A DNA stretch of 64,000 nucleotides from Viridibacterium curvum (GCF_039544165.1 NZ_BAABLD010000002.1:186001-250000), one strand, 5' to 3'; counted from the stretch's first letter, positions 31,922 to 40,905 are shown. Notes: generated by a model from the sequence alone, not told the origin. Translations and numbers: made by a program.

Positions 31922-32505
31922 CGCGTCGAATCTCCATGCGCCCTCTCATCCTGTCTTCCGCACTACTGATGCTGGCGGCCTGCAGTACGCCTTCGCCGGC
32001 GCCCCAGCTTACCCAACACGATCTGGGCGGCAGCTTCCCGGCAGGTGCTACGCGCAGCCCGGTGCCGTTGCGCAGCCTCCAGGTCATCGCCCAGCCTGTT
32101 GTGGCGAGTACCGCAATGCTGTATCGCGAAAGAGCCCAGCCCACCCGTCGCGGCGTCTACGCAAGCAACCGCTGGGCAGCACCGCCATCAAGCATGGTGG
32201 AAGCCGCACTCACGCGAAGTCTGGGCCTGGAGGGTGGTGCACGCTGTCGCCTGCAGATCTCGCTGGGCGAATTCATCGTCGAAGTAGAGCAGGGCGGCGC
32301 GGCGCAAGCTGTCGTGTCGGCAGACGCGCAGCTGCTGCGTGACGCCCAGCAGCTTGTGACGCAGCGCAGCTTTGATTTGCGCGTACCTCTGCAGGGCAGC
32401 GGCCCCGCTACCGGGGCTCTGGCGTTGCGTACGGCTGTTGAACAGCTGGCAGCGCAGAGTGCGGCCTGGCTGGACGGGGATGCGGCGCGTGTCTGCCGCA
32501 GCTGA
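31918..32505 (+). CDS. ABC-transport auxiliary lipoprotein (PqiC/DUF330-like)
   Basis: 195 residues from ATG at 31918, overlapping the MCE stop. Lipoprotein signal with lipobox LAAC (Cys22; a second in-frame Met at 7 gives a shorter signal). The mature part has the alternating pattern of the ABC-type transport auxiliary component: LRSLQVIAQPVVASTAMLYR, NRWAAPPSSMVEAALTRSLG and LQISLGEFIVEVEQG. Position after the MCE protein and weak similarity suggest an outer-membrane-anchored partner like PqiC. It completes a four-gene lipid transport operon. Confidence 0.82.
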   Translation: MTRRISMRPLILSSALLMLAACSTPSPAPQLTQHDLGGSFPAGATRSPVPLRSLQVIAQPVVASTAMLYRERAQPTRRGVYASNRWAAPPSSMVEAALTRSLGLEGGARCRLQISLGEFIVEVEQGGAAQAVVSADAQLLRDAQQLVTQRSFDLRVPLQGSGPATGALALRTAVEQLAAQSAAWLDGDAARVCRS

Positions 32506-33292
32506 AACGTCCGAAGCTAAGCCCGGTCAGCTCGCGCTGATCGATACCCACCTGCACCTGGACGCAGCCGAGTTCGACGCCGACCGCGAACATGTGATTG
32601 CACGGGCGCGAGCCGCCGGCGTCACGCGCTTTGTGCTGCCCGCGGTTGAAGTCAGCAACTTCGAGACTGTCCGCAGCTTGGCACGCTCACTGCCCGGCAG
32701 TGTCTTTGCACTGGGCATTCACCCGTTGTACGTCAATCGCGCACAGGAGTCCGACATCGAAGTGCTGCGCGCGCAGCTCTCACAAGGCGACGCCTGCGCC
32801 GTCGGCGAAATCGGCCTCGACGGTTTCGAACCCGATGGCGACCCGGAGCGGCAGGAGTGGTTCTTCAACGCCCAGCTCAAACTCGCTCGCGAATTCGACC
32901 TGCCCGTCATCCTGCATGTGCGCCGTGCGCAAGACCGAGTTCTCAAGTACCTGCGGCGCCATAAGCTCAGAGGCGGCATCGCCCACGCCTTCAACGGCAG
33001 CCGCCAGCAGGCGCAGGCCTTTATCGATCTGGGTTTCAAACTGGGTTTCGGTGGCGCAATGACCTATAGCGGCTCGACGCGCATCCGCGAACTCGCAGCG
33101 ACCCTGCCTTTGGAGAGCATCGTGCTGGAGTCCGATGCGCCGGACATTCCTCCGGCATGGCTGCCGCAGGGGCGCAATGAGCCGGCAGAGGTTAGGCGCT
33201 TTGCTGAGGTGCTGGCCGAATTACGTGGGCTCGAAACGACTGTGCTTGTGGCCCGCACCAGCGCCAATGCTTGCGAAGTGTTAAACCCTTAG
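32480..33292 (+). CDS. TatD-family metal-dependent hydrolase
   Basis: 270 residues from ATG at 32480, which lies in the last codons of the lipoprotein gene; GTG at 32489 is an alternative start. TIM-barrel amidohydrolase metal ligands: IDTHLHLDA (HxH), VGEIGLDGFE (Glu), VILHVRRAQD (His), IAHAFNGSRQQ (His) and LESDAPDIPP (Asp). Related enzymes are 3'-5' DNases and tRNA/D-aminoacyl processing enzymes; the substrate is not evident. The 3' end overlaps the glnD 3' end by 12 bases on the other strand. Confidence 0.9.
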   Translation: MRRVSAAAETSEAKPGQLALIDTHLHLDAAEFDADREHVIARARAAGVTRFVLPAVEVSNFETVRSLARSLPGSVFALGIHPLYVNRAQESDIEVLRAQLSQGDACAVGEIGLDGFEPDGDPERQEWFFNAQLKLAREFDLPVILHVRRAQDRVLKYLRRHKLRGGIAHAFNGSRQQAQAFIDLGFKLGFGGAMTYSGSTRIRELAATLPLESIVLESDAPDIPPAWLPQGRNEPAEVRRFAEVLAELRGLETTVLVARTSANACEVLNP

Positions 33293-35860
33293 CCGTTCGA
33301 GCAAAGCTGCTTCCAGCTGCACGGTCTTGCCGCTATTGTCCAGGTTGCGGCTGCTGACGAGGAACGTGTCTTCCGCGCGTTCGCCCAGCGTGATGATTTT
33401 TGCCGTGTGCACTTCCACGCCGTGTTCGGCCAGTGTGCGCGCCACGGAGTAAAGCAGGCCGGGGCGGTCGGCGGCAACGATGGAGAGGATGAAGTGCTGG
33501 CCGCGTTCGTCGGGCTGCAGCGTGACGGCGGGGGTGATCGGGAAGTGCTTGATCTGGCGTGAGACGCGACCTGACGTCGGCGCGTCGATTCGCGCTTCGC
33601 TGCGCAAGCGCTCGGTGAGGTCGTGCTCGATGAGGCCGATGACGTCGCGGTAGTCGGTTTCCTGGCCGGGGTCCATGACCACGAAGCTGTCCAGCGCGTA
33701 GCCCTTGGTGGTGGTGTGGATCTTGGCGTCGAGAATGGTGTAGCCGAGCCGCGCGAAGTAGGCGCACAGGCGCATGAACAGATCTTTCTGGTCACGCGTG
33801 TAGACCATGATCTGCAGCCCCTTTTCGACCGGGCTGGGGCGCGCCTTGACGATGGGCTCATCGCCGTGTGGCCGGTGGTAGAGCATGCGCGTGTGCCAGG
33901 CGACTTCTTCGATGTCGTGGCGCAGGAAGTACACGGTGTCGAGGTCGGACCAGAGGTCGTTTTCGACATCGGGCATGAGGCCGTAGAAGCGCAGACGTTC
34001 GCGGATTTGCTCGCGGCGTTCGTCGAGGCCCAGCGCGAGTTGCGGGGTGTCGCCGCGCAATAACTGGCGCGAGGCCATGAAGAGGTCTTCGAGTAGCTTG
34101 CCCTTCCAGCCGTTCCATACCTTGGGGCTGGTGCCGCGGATGTCTGCATGGGTAAGCAGGTAGAGCGCGGTCAGGCGTCGTTCGGTGCCGGCGCGGGCGG
34201 CGAACTGGCGAATCACGTCGGGGTCGGTGAGGTCCTGCTTCTGCGCGACCTGCGACATGGCGAGGTGTTGTTCGACCAGCCAGACGATGAGGTCGACGTC
34301 CTCCTTGAGCATGCCGTGGTCGCGACCGAAACGGCGCGCATCGCTCATGCCCAGCGTGGAATGGTCGCCGCCGCGGCCCTTGGCGATGTCGTGAAAGAGG
34401 GCAGCGATGTAGAGCACCCAGGGGCGCTCGAATTCGGCCATCAGGCGGGTCATCAACGGGTATTCGTGGCCGTGCTCTTCGAGTGCGAAGCGGCGTACGT
34501 TACGCAGGACCTGCAGGATGTGCTGGTCGACGGTGTAGACGTGGAAGAGGTCGTGCTGCATCTGGCCAACGATGCGGCCAAAGGCGGGCAGGTAGCTGCC
34601 CAGCGTTTCGTACTGGTTCATGCGCCGCAGTTCGTGCGTCTGGCCACGTGTCTGCTGGAAGATGGCGAGGAAGGTGCTGCGGTTCTCGGGATCGCGGCGG
34701 AAGGCGGCATTGATGAGTTTGCGGCCACGCCACAAGCCGCGCAGGGTGCGCGCGCTCATGCCCTTGACACCGCTTTGCTGCTGCATGTGAAGGTAGGCTT
34801 TGAGCATGGCGCCGGGGTGGCGTTCGAAGACGTCGTCGTCGACGATGTCGAGCAGTTCGCCGCAGATCTGGAAGTCTTCGTCGACGGCACGCACGTTGCT
34901 GAGCGCGGGTGGTGCATAGCGCTGGGCAATGTTCTGCAGCAGCAGGCCGTTGAGCTGGGTGATCTTCTTTGCGACACGGTAGTAGCGCTGCATCATCACT
35001 TCGGATGCGCGCTTGGCTTTTGTGGCTTCGAGGCTGAAGGCTTTGGCGAGCGTTTCCTGCACGTCGAAGATCAGGCGATCTTCACGGCGTCGCGCGATGT
35101 AGTGCAAGCGGATGCGCACGTGCTGCATGAAGCGTTCGCAGGTGCGGAGTTCGCGTGCTTCGTCGCGGGTGATGAGGCCGTGGCGGGCGAGGTCAGACCA
35201 GCGCGTGCCGAGACCAGCTGACAGGGTTAGCCAGATGATGACCTGCAGGTCACGCAGGCCGCCCGGGCTTTCCTTGCAGTTCGGTTCCAACGCATAGGGC
35301 GTCTGGTTGAAGCGGTTGTAGCGCTGCTCCTGCTCGGCTGACTTGGCGTGGAAAAAGGATTCCGGGTTGAACTCGACGAACAGGCGACGCAGGAATTCGC
35401 GGTACAGCGGCAGGCTGCCGGTGAGCCGTCGCGATTCGATGAGGTTGGTCTGGACGGTGACGTCGAGTGCGGATTCGCGCATGCACTCGTCTACCGAGCG
35501 CACGCTGTGGCCTATGTCGAGGCCCAGATCCCACAGGCAGCCGATATACCCTTCGATGCGTTGGCGTACATCGTCCTCTACTTCGTCGGTGGGCAGTAGT
35601 ACGAGGATGTCGACGTCGGAGTAAGGGTAGAGCTCGCGGCGACCGTAGCCGCCGACGGCAACCAGGGTCAGCTCGGCCGGTAGCCCGCACATCTGCCAGA
35701 GGTCTGACAGGACGAAGTCGACGATGCGGGCGCGACTTTGCAGCAGACGTGTCGGGTTGGGATCCTGTTCGTAGTCTTCCTGCAGACATGTGGCAGCGGT
35801 CTGCAGCACGACGCGCAGGGTTTCAAGCAGGGCCCGGTCAGGCAGCAGGGGAGTCCCCAT
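33281..35860 (-). CDS. glnD: [Protein-PII] uridylyltransferase / uridylyl-removing enzyme
   Basis: 859 residues, family length. N-terminal nucleotidyltransferase with GGYGRRELYPYSDVDILVLL (Asp-x-Asp), a helical region with YNRFNQTPYALEPNCKESPG and GGLRDLQVIIWL, an HD domain with YIAALFHDIAKGRGGDHSTL, and two C-terminal ACT domains (FAEHGVEVHTAKI near the end). It senses glutamine and modifies PII to control nitrogen assimilation. ATG at 35860; map lies four bases upstream on the same strand, so the two are co-transcribed. Confidence 0.97.
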   Translation of the reverse strand: MGTPLLPDRALLETLRVVLQTAATCLQEDYEQDPNPTRLLQSRARIVDFVLSDLWQMCGLPAELTLVAVGGYGRRELYPYSDVDILVLLPTDEVEDDVRQRIEGYIGCLWDLGLDIGHSVRSVDECMRESALDVTVQTNLIESRRLTGSLPLYREFLRRLFVEFNPESFFHAKSAEQEQRYNRFNQTPYALEPNCKESPGGLRDLQVIIWLTLSAGLGTRWSDLARHGLITRDEARELRTCERFMQHVRIRLHYIARRREDRLIFDVQETLAKAFSLEATKAKRASEVMMQRYYRVAKKITQLNGLLLQNIAQRYAPPALSNVRAVDEDFQICGELLDIVDDDVFERHPGAMLKAYLHMQQQSGVKGMSARTLRGLWRGRKLINAAFRRDPENRSTFLAIFQQTRGQTHELRRMNQYETLGSYLPAFGRIVGQMQHDLFHVYTVDQHILQVLRNVRRFALEEHGHEYPLMTRLMAEFERPWVLYIAALFHDIAKGRGGDHSTLGMSDARRFGRDHGMLKEDVDLIVWLVEQHLAMSQVAQKQDLTDPDVIRQFAARAGTERRLTALYLLTHADIRGTSPKVWNGWKGKLLEDLFMASRQLLRGDTPQLALGLDERREQIRERLRFYGLMPDVENDLWSDLDTVYFLRHDIEEVAWHTRMLYHRPHGDEPIVKARPSPVEKGLQIMVYTRDQKDLFMRLCAYFARLGYTILDAKIHTTTKGYALDSFVVMDPGQETDYRDVIGLIEHDLTERLRSEARIDAPTSGRVSRQIKHFPITPAVTLQPDERGQHFILSIVAADRPGLLYSVARTLAEHGVEVHTAKIITLGERAEDTFLVSSRNLDNSGKTVQLEAALLERLRV

Positions 35861-35864
35861 TGTG

Positions 35865-36692
35865 TCAGCTGGCCAGGCGGATGCCGGCGTTGCTGACGAT
35901 CTCAGGGATGGCCGGCGAGCCTGCCGATACTGTCAGGACTTCGGCGCCGGTAGGGGTGACGACGATGGTGTGCTCCCACTGTGCCGAAAGCGAGCGGTCG
36001 CGCGTGACGATGGTCCAGCCGTCAGGTAGTTCCGAGATCGCGGCCTTGCCGGCGTTGATCATGGGCTCGATGGTGAAAATCATGCCTTCGCGCAGCGTCA
36101 TGCCGGTGCCAGGGCGGCCGTAGTGCACGACCTGGGGCTCTTCATGGAACTTGCGGCCGATGCCGTGGCCGCAGAATTCACGAACGACCGAGAAGCCGGC
36201 ACCTTCGGCGTGGCGCTGGATGACATGCCCGATATCGCCCAGCGTGGCACCAGGCTTCACGGCGGCAATGCCCAGCCACATGCATTCGTAGGTGACCTGA
36301 CACAGGCGCTTGGCCTGGATGCTGACGTCGCCGCCAACCAGGAACATGCGGCTGGTGTCTCCGTGGAAACCATCCTTGATGACCGTGATGTCCAGGTTGA
36401 CGATGTCACCCTTCTTGAGCGCTTTGGGGCCAGGAACACCGTGGCAGACCTGATGGTTGATCGAGGTACAGATCGACTTGGGGTAGGGGGAATAGCCTGG
36501 AGGGCAATAGTTCAGCGGAGCCGGGATCGTGCCTTGCACATTGACCATGTAGTCGTGGCACAGGCGGTCCAGCTCTTCGGTTGTTACGCCCGGCACGACA
36601 AACGGGGTGATGTAGTCCAGCACTTCGGAGGCTAGGCGGCCTGCGACGCGCATGCTTGCGATTTCTTCGGGGGTCTTGATGACGACGTTCAT
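35865..36692 (-). CDS. map: Methionine aminopeptidase, type I
   Basis: 275 residues from ATG at 36692 (MNVVIKTPEEIASMRVAGRL). It removes the initiator methionine from new proteins. Metal and substrate residues: CTSINHQVCHGVPG, NLDITVIKDGFHGDTSRMF (two Asp ligands), EFCGHGIGRKFHEEPQV (His), MIFTIEPMI (Glu) and SLSAQWEHTIVV (Glu). The in-frame part upstream to 36752 is not family-like. It is divergent from rpsB, the usual betaproteobacterial arrangement map / rpsB-tsf. Confidence 0.97.
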   Translation of the reverse strand: MNVVIKTPEEIASMRVAGRLASEVLDYITPFVVPGVTTEELDRLCHDYMVNVQGTIPAPLNYCPPGYSPYPKSICTSINHQVCHGVPGPKALKKGDIVNLDITVIKDGFHGDTSRMFLVGGDVSIQAKRLCQVTYECMWLGIAAVKPGATLGDIGHVIQRHAEGAGFSVVREFCGHGIGRKFHEEPQVVHYGRPGTGMTLREGMIFTIEPMINAGKAAISELPDGWTIVTRDRSLSAQWEHTIVVTPTGAEVLTVSAGSPAIPEIVSNAGIRLAS

Positions 36693-36760
36693 GCTGCGGG
36701 GGAGTGGCTGGCGCAAAGGGGCAAAGGTAACCCGTTTGCGGCTGGGCAGCAATGGCGGGC

Positions 36761-36790
36761 TTGAGCCTCGGGCCGCTTCGCTGCTAGAAT
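36761..36790 (+). promoter_or_regulatory. Predicted promoter of the rpsB-tsf operon
   Basis: TTGAGC at 36761-36766 and TAGAAT at 36785-36790 with an 18-base spacer. The transcript would begin near 36798 and have a leader of about 150 bases before rpsB. A leader of that length is where S2 autoregulation acts in other proteobacteria, but no specific S2-binding fold could be confirmed by eye. Confidence 0.55.
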
Positions 36791-36950
36791 CGTGGGCTGC
36801 GCTGCTTTGGATGTATAAATTCGCGCAAATTCACACGCCAGCGGTAATGGGTTGGCCGTTCTGTCAGCTTCGACTCAGAAACGGCACTGGGCATGGACGT
36901 TACATGCAGCCGCAGGCGGCGGACCAAACCTGTAAATACGGAGTATCAAA

Positions 36951-37697
36951 ATGGCAGTGACCATGCGTCAAATGCTGGAAGCCGGTGTCCACTTCGGCCA
37001 CCAGACCCGCTTCTGGAACCCCAAGATGGCCCCCTTCATTTTCGGCCATCGCAACAAGATTCACATCGTTAACCTGGAGAAGACTCTCCAGAAGTACAAC
37101 GAAGCCATGGCCTTCATCAAGAAGCTGTCGGCTAACCGTGGCACCGTTCTGATGGTGGGCACCAAGCGTCAGGCCCGCGAGATCGTTGCTGAAGAAGCGC
37201 AACGTGCCGGTCTGCCTTTCGTGGATGAACGTTGGCTCGGCGGCATGCTGACCAACTTCAAGACGGTTAAGGGCTCGATCAAGCGCCTGAAGGAAATGGA
37301 ACAGATGTTCGAGGAAGGCTCGCAAGACAAGCTTTCCAAGAAAGAAGCCCTGATGGCCAAGCGTGAGCTGGAGAAGCTGCAGAAGTCCATTGGCGGCATC
37401 AAGGACATGGCCGGCCTGCCGGACGCGATCTTCGTGATCGACGTGGGCTACCACAAGATCGCCATCACCGAAGCCAAGAAGCTGGGCATCCCCGTGATCG
37501 CCGTTGTGGATACCAACCACAGCCCCGAAGGTGTCGACTACGTGATTCCGGGTAACGACGACTCGTCGCGCGCGATCCGTCTGTACGCCCAAGGCGTGGC
37601 TGATGCCGTGCTGGAAGGCAAGAGCAACATGGAGCAAGCCTTCGTGGCAGCTGTGTCCGACGAGTTCGTCGAAGTGGACGCCGCAGCTTCTGCGTAA
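36951..37697 (+). CDS. rpsB: 30S ribosomal protein S2
   Basis: 248 residues. S2 hallmarks: MRQMLEAGVHFGHQTRFWNP, KMAPFIFGHRNKIHIVNLEK, DERWLGGMLTNFKTVKGSIK, and GIPVIAVVDTNHSPEGVDYV. It binds 16S rRNA and S1 at the back of the small subunit. Start ATG at 36951. Followed by a GC-rich hairpin and a T run before tsf, which sets the ratio of the two products. Confidence 0.98.
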   Translation: MAVTMRQMLEAGVHFGHQTRFWNPKMAPFIFGHRNKIHIVNLEKTLQKYNEAMAFIKKLSANRGTVLMVGTKRQAREIVAEEAQRAGLPFVDERWLGGMLTNFKTVKGSIKRLKEMEQMFEEGSQDKLSKKEALMAKRELEKLQKSIGGIKDMAGLPDAIFVIDVGYHKIAITEAKKLGIPVIAVVDTNHSPEGVDYVIPGNDDSSRAIRLYAQGVADAVLEGKSNMEQAFVAAVSDEFVEVDAAASA

Positions 37698-37746
37698 TGA
37701 TGGGCCGGGGCTGTCATCAGCCCCACATGGAGCCCCCTGAAAATCG

Positions 37747-37785
37747 CAGCCGGGGGCGTGCATCGCACGCGACCGGCTGTTTTTT
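37747..37785 (+). terminator. Attenuating terminator between rpsB and tsf
   Basis: Composite stem: CAGCCGG (37747-37753) pairs with CCGGCTG (37773-37779), and inside it GCGTGC pairs with GCACGC around an ATC loop. Six T residues follow. It lies about 50 bases after rpsB and 48 before tsf, so only part of the transcripts probably continue into tsf. Confidence 0.85.
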
Positions 37786-37832
37786 CTTCAAGCCGCTATA
37801 AGCGGCATCTGGACTGAACTCAAGGAGCAAGC

Positions 37833-38729
37833 ATGGCGGCAATTACCGCAAGCATGGTGGCTGAACTGCGCGCGAAGACCGACGCGCCCATGATGGAATG
37901 CAAGAAGGCGCTGACCGAAGCCGACGGCGATCTGGGCAAGGCTGAAGAGATCCTGCGCGTCAAGCTGGGCAACAAGGCCAGCAAGGCGGCTGCCCGCGTG
38001 ACGGCTGAAGGCATCGTCGGCACCTACATTTCCGCTGACGGCAAGCTGGCCGCCATTGTCGAAGTGAACTGTGAAACCGACTTCGTGGCGAAGAACGACG
38101 ACTTCCTGGCTTTCACCAAGGCTGTTGCCGAACTGGTGGCCACGCAGAATCCGGCCGACGTGGCTGCTCTGTCGGGCCTGGCGCTGCAGGGCTCGAACGT
38201 CGAAGCCGTGCGCACCGCACTGGTTGGCAAGATCGGTGAGAACATCTCGATCCGTCGTTTCGAGCGCGTCGAAGCCAAGGGCAAGGCTGCTCAATACATC
38301 CACGGTGGCTCCAAGGTCGGCGTGCTGCTGGATCTGGTGGGTGGTGACGATGCCACGGCCAAGGACATCGCGATGCACATAGCGGCCAGCAAGCCGAAGT
38401 CGCTGGACGCTTCGGGCGTTGCGCCCGAGCTCATCGAGACCGAGCGTCGCGTGGCCATCGAAAAAGCCAAGGAATCGGGCAAGCCGGAAGAGATGCTGGC
38501 GAAGATCGCTGAGGGCACGGTGCAGAAGTTCCTGAAGGAAGTGACCCTGCTGTCGCAAGTCTTCGTCAAGGCTGAAGACGGCAAGCAGACCATCGAGCAA
38601 TTGCTGAAGAGCAAGTCCGCATCGGTGGCAAGCTTCACGCTGTACCTCGTTGGTGAGGGCATCGAGAAAAAGGTCACGGACTTCGCTGCTGAAGTCGCTG
38701 CCCAGGCTGCTGCTGCCCAGGCTCGCTGA
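37833..38729 (+). CDS. tsf: Translation elongation factor Ts
   Basis: 298 residues. Nucleotide exchange factor for EF-Tu. N-terminal UBA-like domain MAAITASMVAELRAKTDAPM with MMECKKALTEADGDLGKAEE, then the core NCETDFVAKNDDFLAF that contacts EF-Tu (TDFV motif). AAQYIHGGSKVGVLLDL and the coiled-coil region near 190-225 are present. Ribosome-binding site AAGGAGC before the ATG. Confidence 0.98.
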   Translation: MAAITASMVAELRAKTDAPMMECKKALTEADGDLGKAEEILRVKLGNKASKAAARVTAEGIVGTYISADGKLAAIVEVNCETDFVAKNDDFLAFTKAVAELVATQNPADVAALSGLALQGSNVEAVRTALVGKIGENISIRRFERVEAKGKAAQYIHGGSKVGVLLDLVGGDDATAKDIAMHIAASKPKSLDASGVAPELIETERRVAIEKAKESGKPEEMLAKIAEGTVQKFLKEVTLLSQVFVKAEDGKQTIEQLLKSKSASVASFTLYLVGEGIEKKVTDFAAEVAAQAAAAQAR

Positions 38730-38736
38730 GTCTGCG

Positions 38737-38756
38737 GGGCGGGCATATGCCCGCCC
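38737..38756. repeat. Perfect 20-base palindrome after tsf
   Basis: GGGCGGGCATATGCCCGCCC is a perfect palindrome seven bases after the tsf stop codon. No T run follows, so it is more likely a 3' stabilising hairpin than a terminator. A second hairpin follows 14 bases on. Confidence 0.7.
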
Positions 38757-38770
38757 TGACATTGAATACC

Positions 38771-38792
38771 TGTGGCGCCGTTCGGCGCCACA
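38771..38792 (+). repeat. Perfect hairpin upstream of pyrH
   Basis: TGTGGCGCCG and CGGCGCCACA form a 10-bp perfect stem with loop TT. It ends 20 bases before the pyrH ATG, leaving the AGGAG ribosome-binding site free. It may protect the pyrH transcript or pause transcription between tsf and pyrH. Confidence 0.65.
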
Positions 38793-38812
38793 CCAACCCC
38801 ACAGGAGAAAAG

Positions 38813-39526
38813 ATGGCTGCTGCCTACAAACGCATTCTGCTCAAACTCTCCGGTGAAGCCCTGATGGGGGATGATGCCTACGGTATCAACCAGTCGGTGG
38901 TTTCCGGCATCGTGGCCGATGTGGCCGAAGTGGCGAAGCTGGGGGTCGAGATCGGTGTGGTCATCGGTGGCGGCAACATCTTCCGTGGTATGGCTGGCGC
39001 TGCGTCTGGCATGGATCGCGCAACGGCTGACTACATGGGAATGCTGGCAACCATCATGAATGCGATGGCACTTGCCGACGCATTCAACCACGCGGGTATC
39101 GGTGCGCGCGTGCAATCGGCACTGCGTGTCGATCAGGTCGTGGAACCCTACATCCGTGGCCGCGCAATCCGCCACCTTGAAGAAGGCCGTGTGGTCATCT
39201 TCGCCGCCGGAACCGGCAATCCCTTCTTTACGACTGATACGGCCGCCGCGCTGCGCGGCAGCGAGATCGGTGCGCAGATCGTCTTCAAGGCCACAAAGGT
39301 GGATGGTATCTACACGGCCGATCCGAAGAAGGATCCGACGGCGACCCGTTATACGACTGTGACGTTCGATGAGGCCATTGCCCGCAACCTGCAGGTCATG
39401 GATGCTACGGCTTTTGCACTGTGTCGCGACCAGCGTCTGCCGATCAAGGTCTTCAGTATCTTCAAGCCAGGCGCGCTGCTGCGCGTGGTGAAGGGTGAAG
39501 ATGAAGGCACGCTGGTTCACGTTTGA
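38813..39526 (+). CDS. pyrH: Uridylate kinase (UMP kinase)
   Basis: 237 residues from ATG at 38813 (MAAAYKRILLKLSGEALMGD), ribosome-binding site AGGAG. Hexameric bacterial UMP kinase of the amino-acid kinase fold: KLSGEALMG, VIGGGNIFRGMAGAASGMDR, DYMGMLATIMNAMALADAF and FAAGTGNPFFTTDTAAALRG. It makes UDP for nucleotides and for UDP-sugars used downstream by the lpx genes. The upstream in-frame part to 38747 covers the hairpins and is rejected. Confidence 0.97.
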   Translation: MAAAYKRILLKLSGEALMGDDAYGINQSVVSGIVADVAEVAKLGVEIGVVIGGGNIFRGMAGAASGMDRATADYMGMLATIMNAMALADAFNHAGIGARVQSALRVDQVVEPYIRGRAIRHLEEGRVVIFAAGTGNPFFTTDTAAALRGSEIGAQIVFKATKVDGIYTADPKKDPTATRYTTVTFDEAIARNLQVMDATAFALCRDQRLPIKVFSIFKPGALLRVVKGEDEGTLVHV

Positions 39527-39538
39527 AGGGGCTGAATA

Positions 39539-40096
39539 ATGATTCCCGAACTGAAGAAAAATACTGAAGCCAAGATGCAGAAGTCGATCGAGGCGCTCAA
39601 GAACGACCTCGGCAAAGTGCGTACGGGCCGTGCGCACGCTGGTCTGCTCGATCATGTGATGGTCGATTACTACGGCTCGCCCACTGCCGTTCCGCAAGTT
39701 GCCAACGTGACCTTGCTGGATGCCCGTACTCTGGGTGTGCAGCCTTGGGAAAAGAACATGGTTGCCAAGGTGGAAAAGGCGATTCGTGAGTCTGACCTAG
39801 GCCTGAATCCTGCCGTGATGGGCGACATCATCCGTGTGCCGATGCCTGCGCTGACCGAAGAGCGTCGTCGTGATCTGATCAAGGTGGTCAAGAGCGAAGG
39901 TGAGAACGCCAAGGTGGCGATCCGTAACCTGCGTCGTGATGCAAATACCTCTTTGAAGGATGCACTCAAGGCCAAGGAAATTTCCGAAGACGAAGACCGT
40001 CGCACGCAGGAAGACGTCCAGAAGCTGACCGACAAATACATTGCTGAAGTCGACAAGCTCCTCGCGCAAAAAGAACAGGACCTGATGCAGGTTTGA
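39539..40096 (+). CDS. frr: Ribosome recycling factor
   Basis: 185 residues, family length. KMQKSIEALKNDLGKVRTGR, GRAHAGLLDHVMVDYYGSPT, NVTLLDARTLGVQPWEKNMV and RVPMPALTEERRRDLIKVVK are typical RRF segments. With EF-G it splits the post-termination ribosome. It lies 12 bases after pyrH. Confidence 0.98.
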   Translation: MIPELKKNTEAKMQKSIEALKNDLGKVRTGRAHAGLLDHVMVDYYGSPTAVPQVANVTLLDARTLGVQPWEKNMVAKVEKAIRESDLGLNPAVMGDIIRVPMPALTEERRRDLIKVVKSEGENAKVAIRNLRRDANTSLKDALKAKEISEDEDRRTQEDVQKLTDKYIAEVDKLLAQKEQDLMQV

Positions 40097-40134
40097 TTCA
40101 GGCCTGACCATCACGTCCTGCGGAGCCCGGCCTC

Positions 40135-40905
40135 ATGCCCCTGTCGCGTCTGTTCAGCTCTACGCGTGAAATTCCCGAATCCTCGGTTGTGCCCCGACAT
40201 ATTGCCATTGTCATGGATGGCAACGGGCGCTGGGCCAAGAAGCGCTTCCTGCCCCGCGTGGCAGGGCACAAGCGTGGCGTGGAAACGGTTCGCTCCGTAG
40301 TGCGGCTGTGCATCGACCACGGTGTCGAGCACCTGACACTGTTCGCGTTCAGCTCGGAGAACTGGCGTCGTCCGCCGGACGAGGTGTCGTTCCTGATGAA
40401 CCTGTTCATGCAGGCATTGCGGGATGAAGCAGCCCGACTACACAAGAACAACATCCGCCTGCGCGTTATTGGCGACCTGTCACGCTTTGATCCTTCGCTG
40501 GTTGAAGTCATCCGGGAGGCCGAGGCGCTGACAGGGGCCAATACTGCGCTGACCCTGTCAGTGGCGGCCAACTATGGCGGCCGCTGGGATGTGCTAAATG
40601 CCATCAACAATATGGTGGCTGAGCATCCGGAGAAGGCTGGGCGTTACGAGGAGGCCGATCTGGCTCCCTATCTGACCCTGGCCGATGCGCCTGAGCCTGA
40701 TCTCTTCATCCGAACGGGGGGCGAGCAGCGCGTCAGCAACTTCTTGCTCTGGCAGTTGGCTTACACAGAGTTCTACTTTACTGATCGCTTGTGGCCGGAT
40801 TTTGATGCTGAAGCATTTGGCGAGGCGATTGCGTCGTTCCGTCAGCGCGAGCGTCGCTTTGGCCGCACCAGCGAACAGCTCGACAAGCCCGCTGGGGAAA
40901 ACTGA
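40135..40905 (+). CDS. uppS: Undecaprenyl diphosphate synthase (cis-prenyltransferase)
   Basis: 256 residues. Catalytic region HIAIVMDGNGRWAKKRFLPR with the key Asp in MDGNGRWA; also GHKRGVETVRSVVRLCIDHG, LFAFSSENWRRP and the C-terminal RTGGEQRVSNFLLWQLAYTE. It makes the C55 carrier lipid for cell wall and LPS synthesis. cdsA follows after three bases. Confidence 0.97.
   Translation: MPLSRLFSSTREIPESSVVPRHIAIVMDGNGRWAKKRFLPRVAGHKRGVETVRSVVRLCIDHGVEHLTLFAFSSENWRRPPDEVSFLMNLFMQALRDEAARLHKNNIRLRVIGDLSRFDPSLVEVIREAEALTGANTALTLSVAANYGGRWDVLNAINNMVAEHPEKAGRYEEADLAPYLTLADAPEPDLFIRTGGEQRVSNFLLWQLAYTEFYFTDRLWPDFDAEAFGEAIASFRQRERRFGRTSEQLDKPAGEN

Noticed and set aside
29087..32505. Naming the lipid transporter genes mlaEFD
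   Set aside because: The permease, ATPase and MCE protein are related, but mlaC and a separate mlaB are missing and a PqiC-like lipoprotein is present, so canonical symbols would mislead.
33281..33292. Tail-to-tail overlap of TatD and glnD suggesting a frameshift
   Set aside because: Both C termini are family-like and both stops are clear; a 12-base convergent overlap is common and needs no frameshift.
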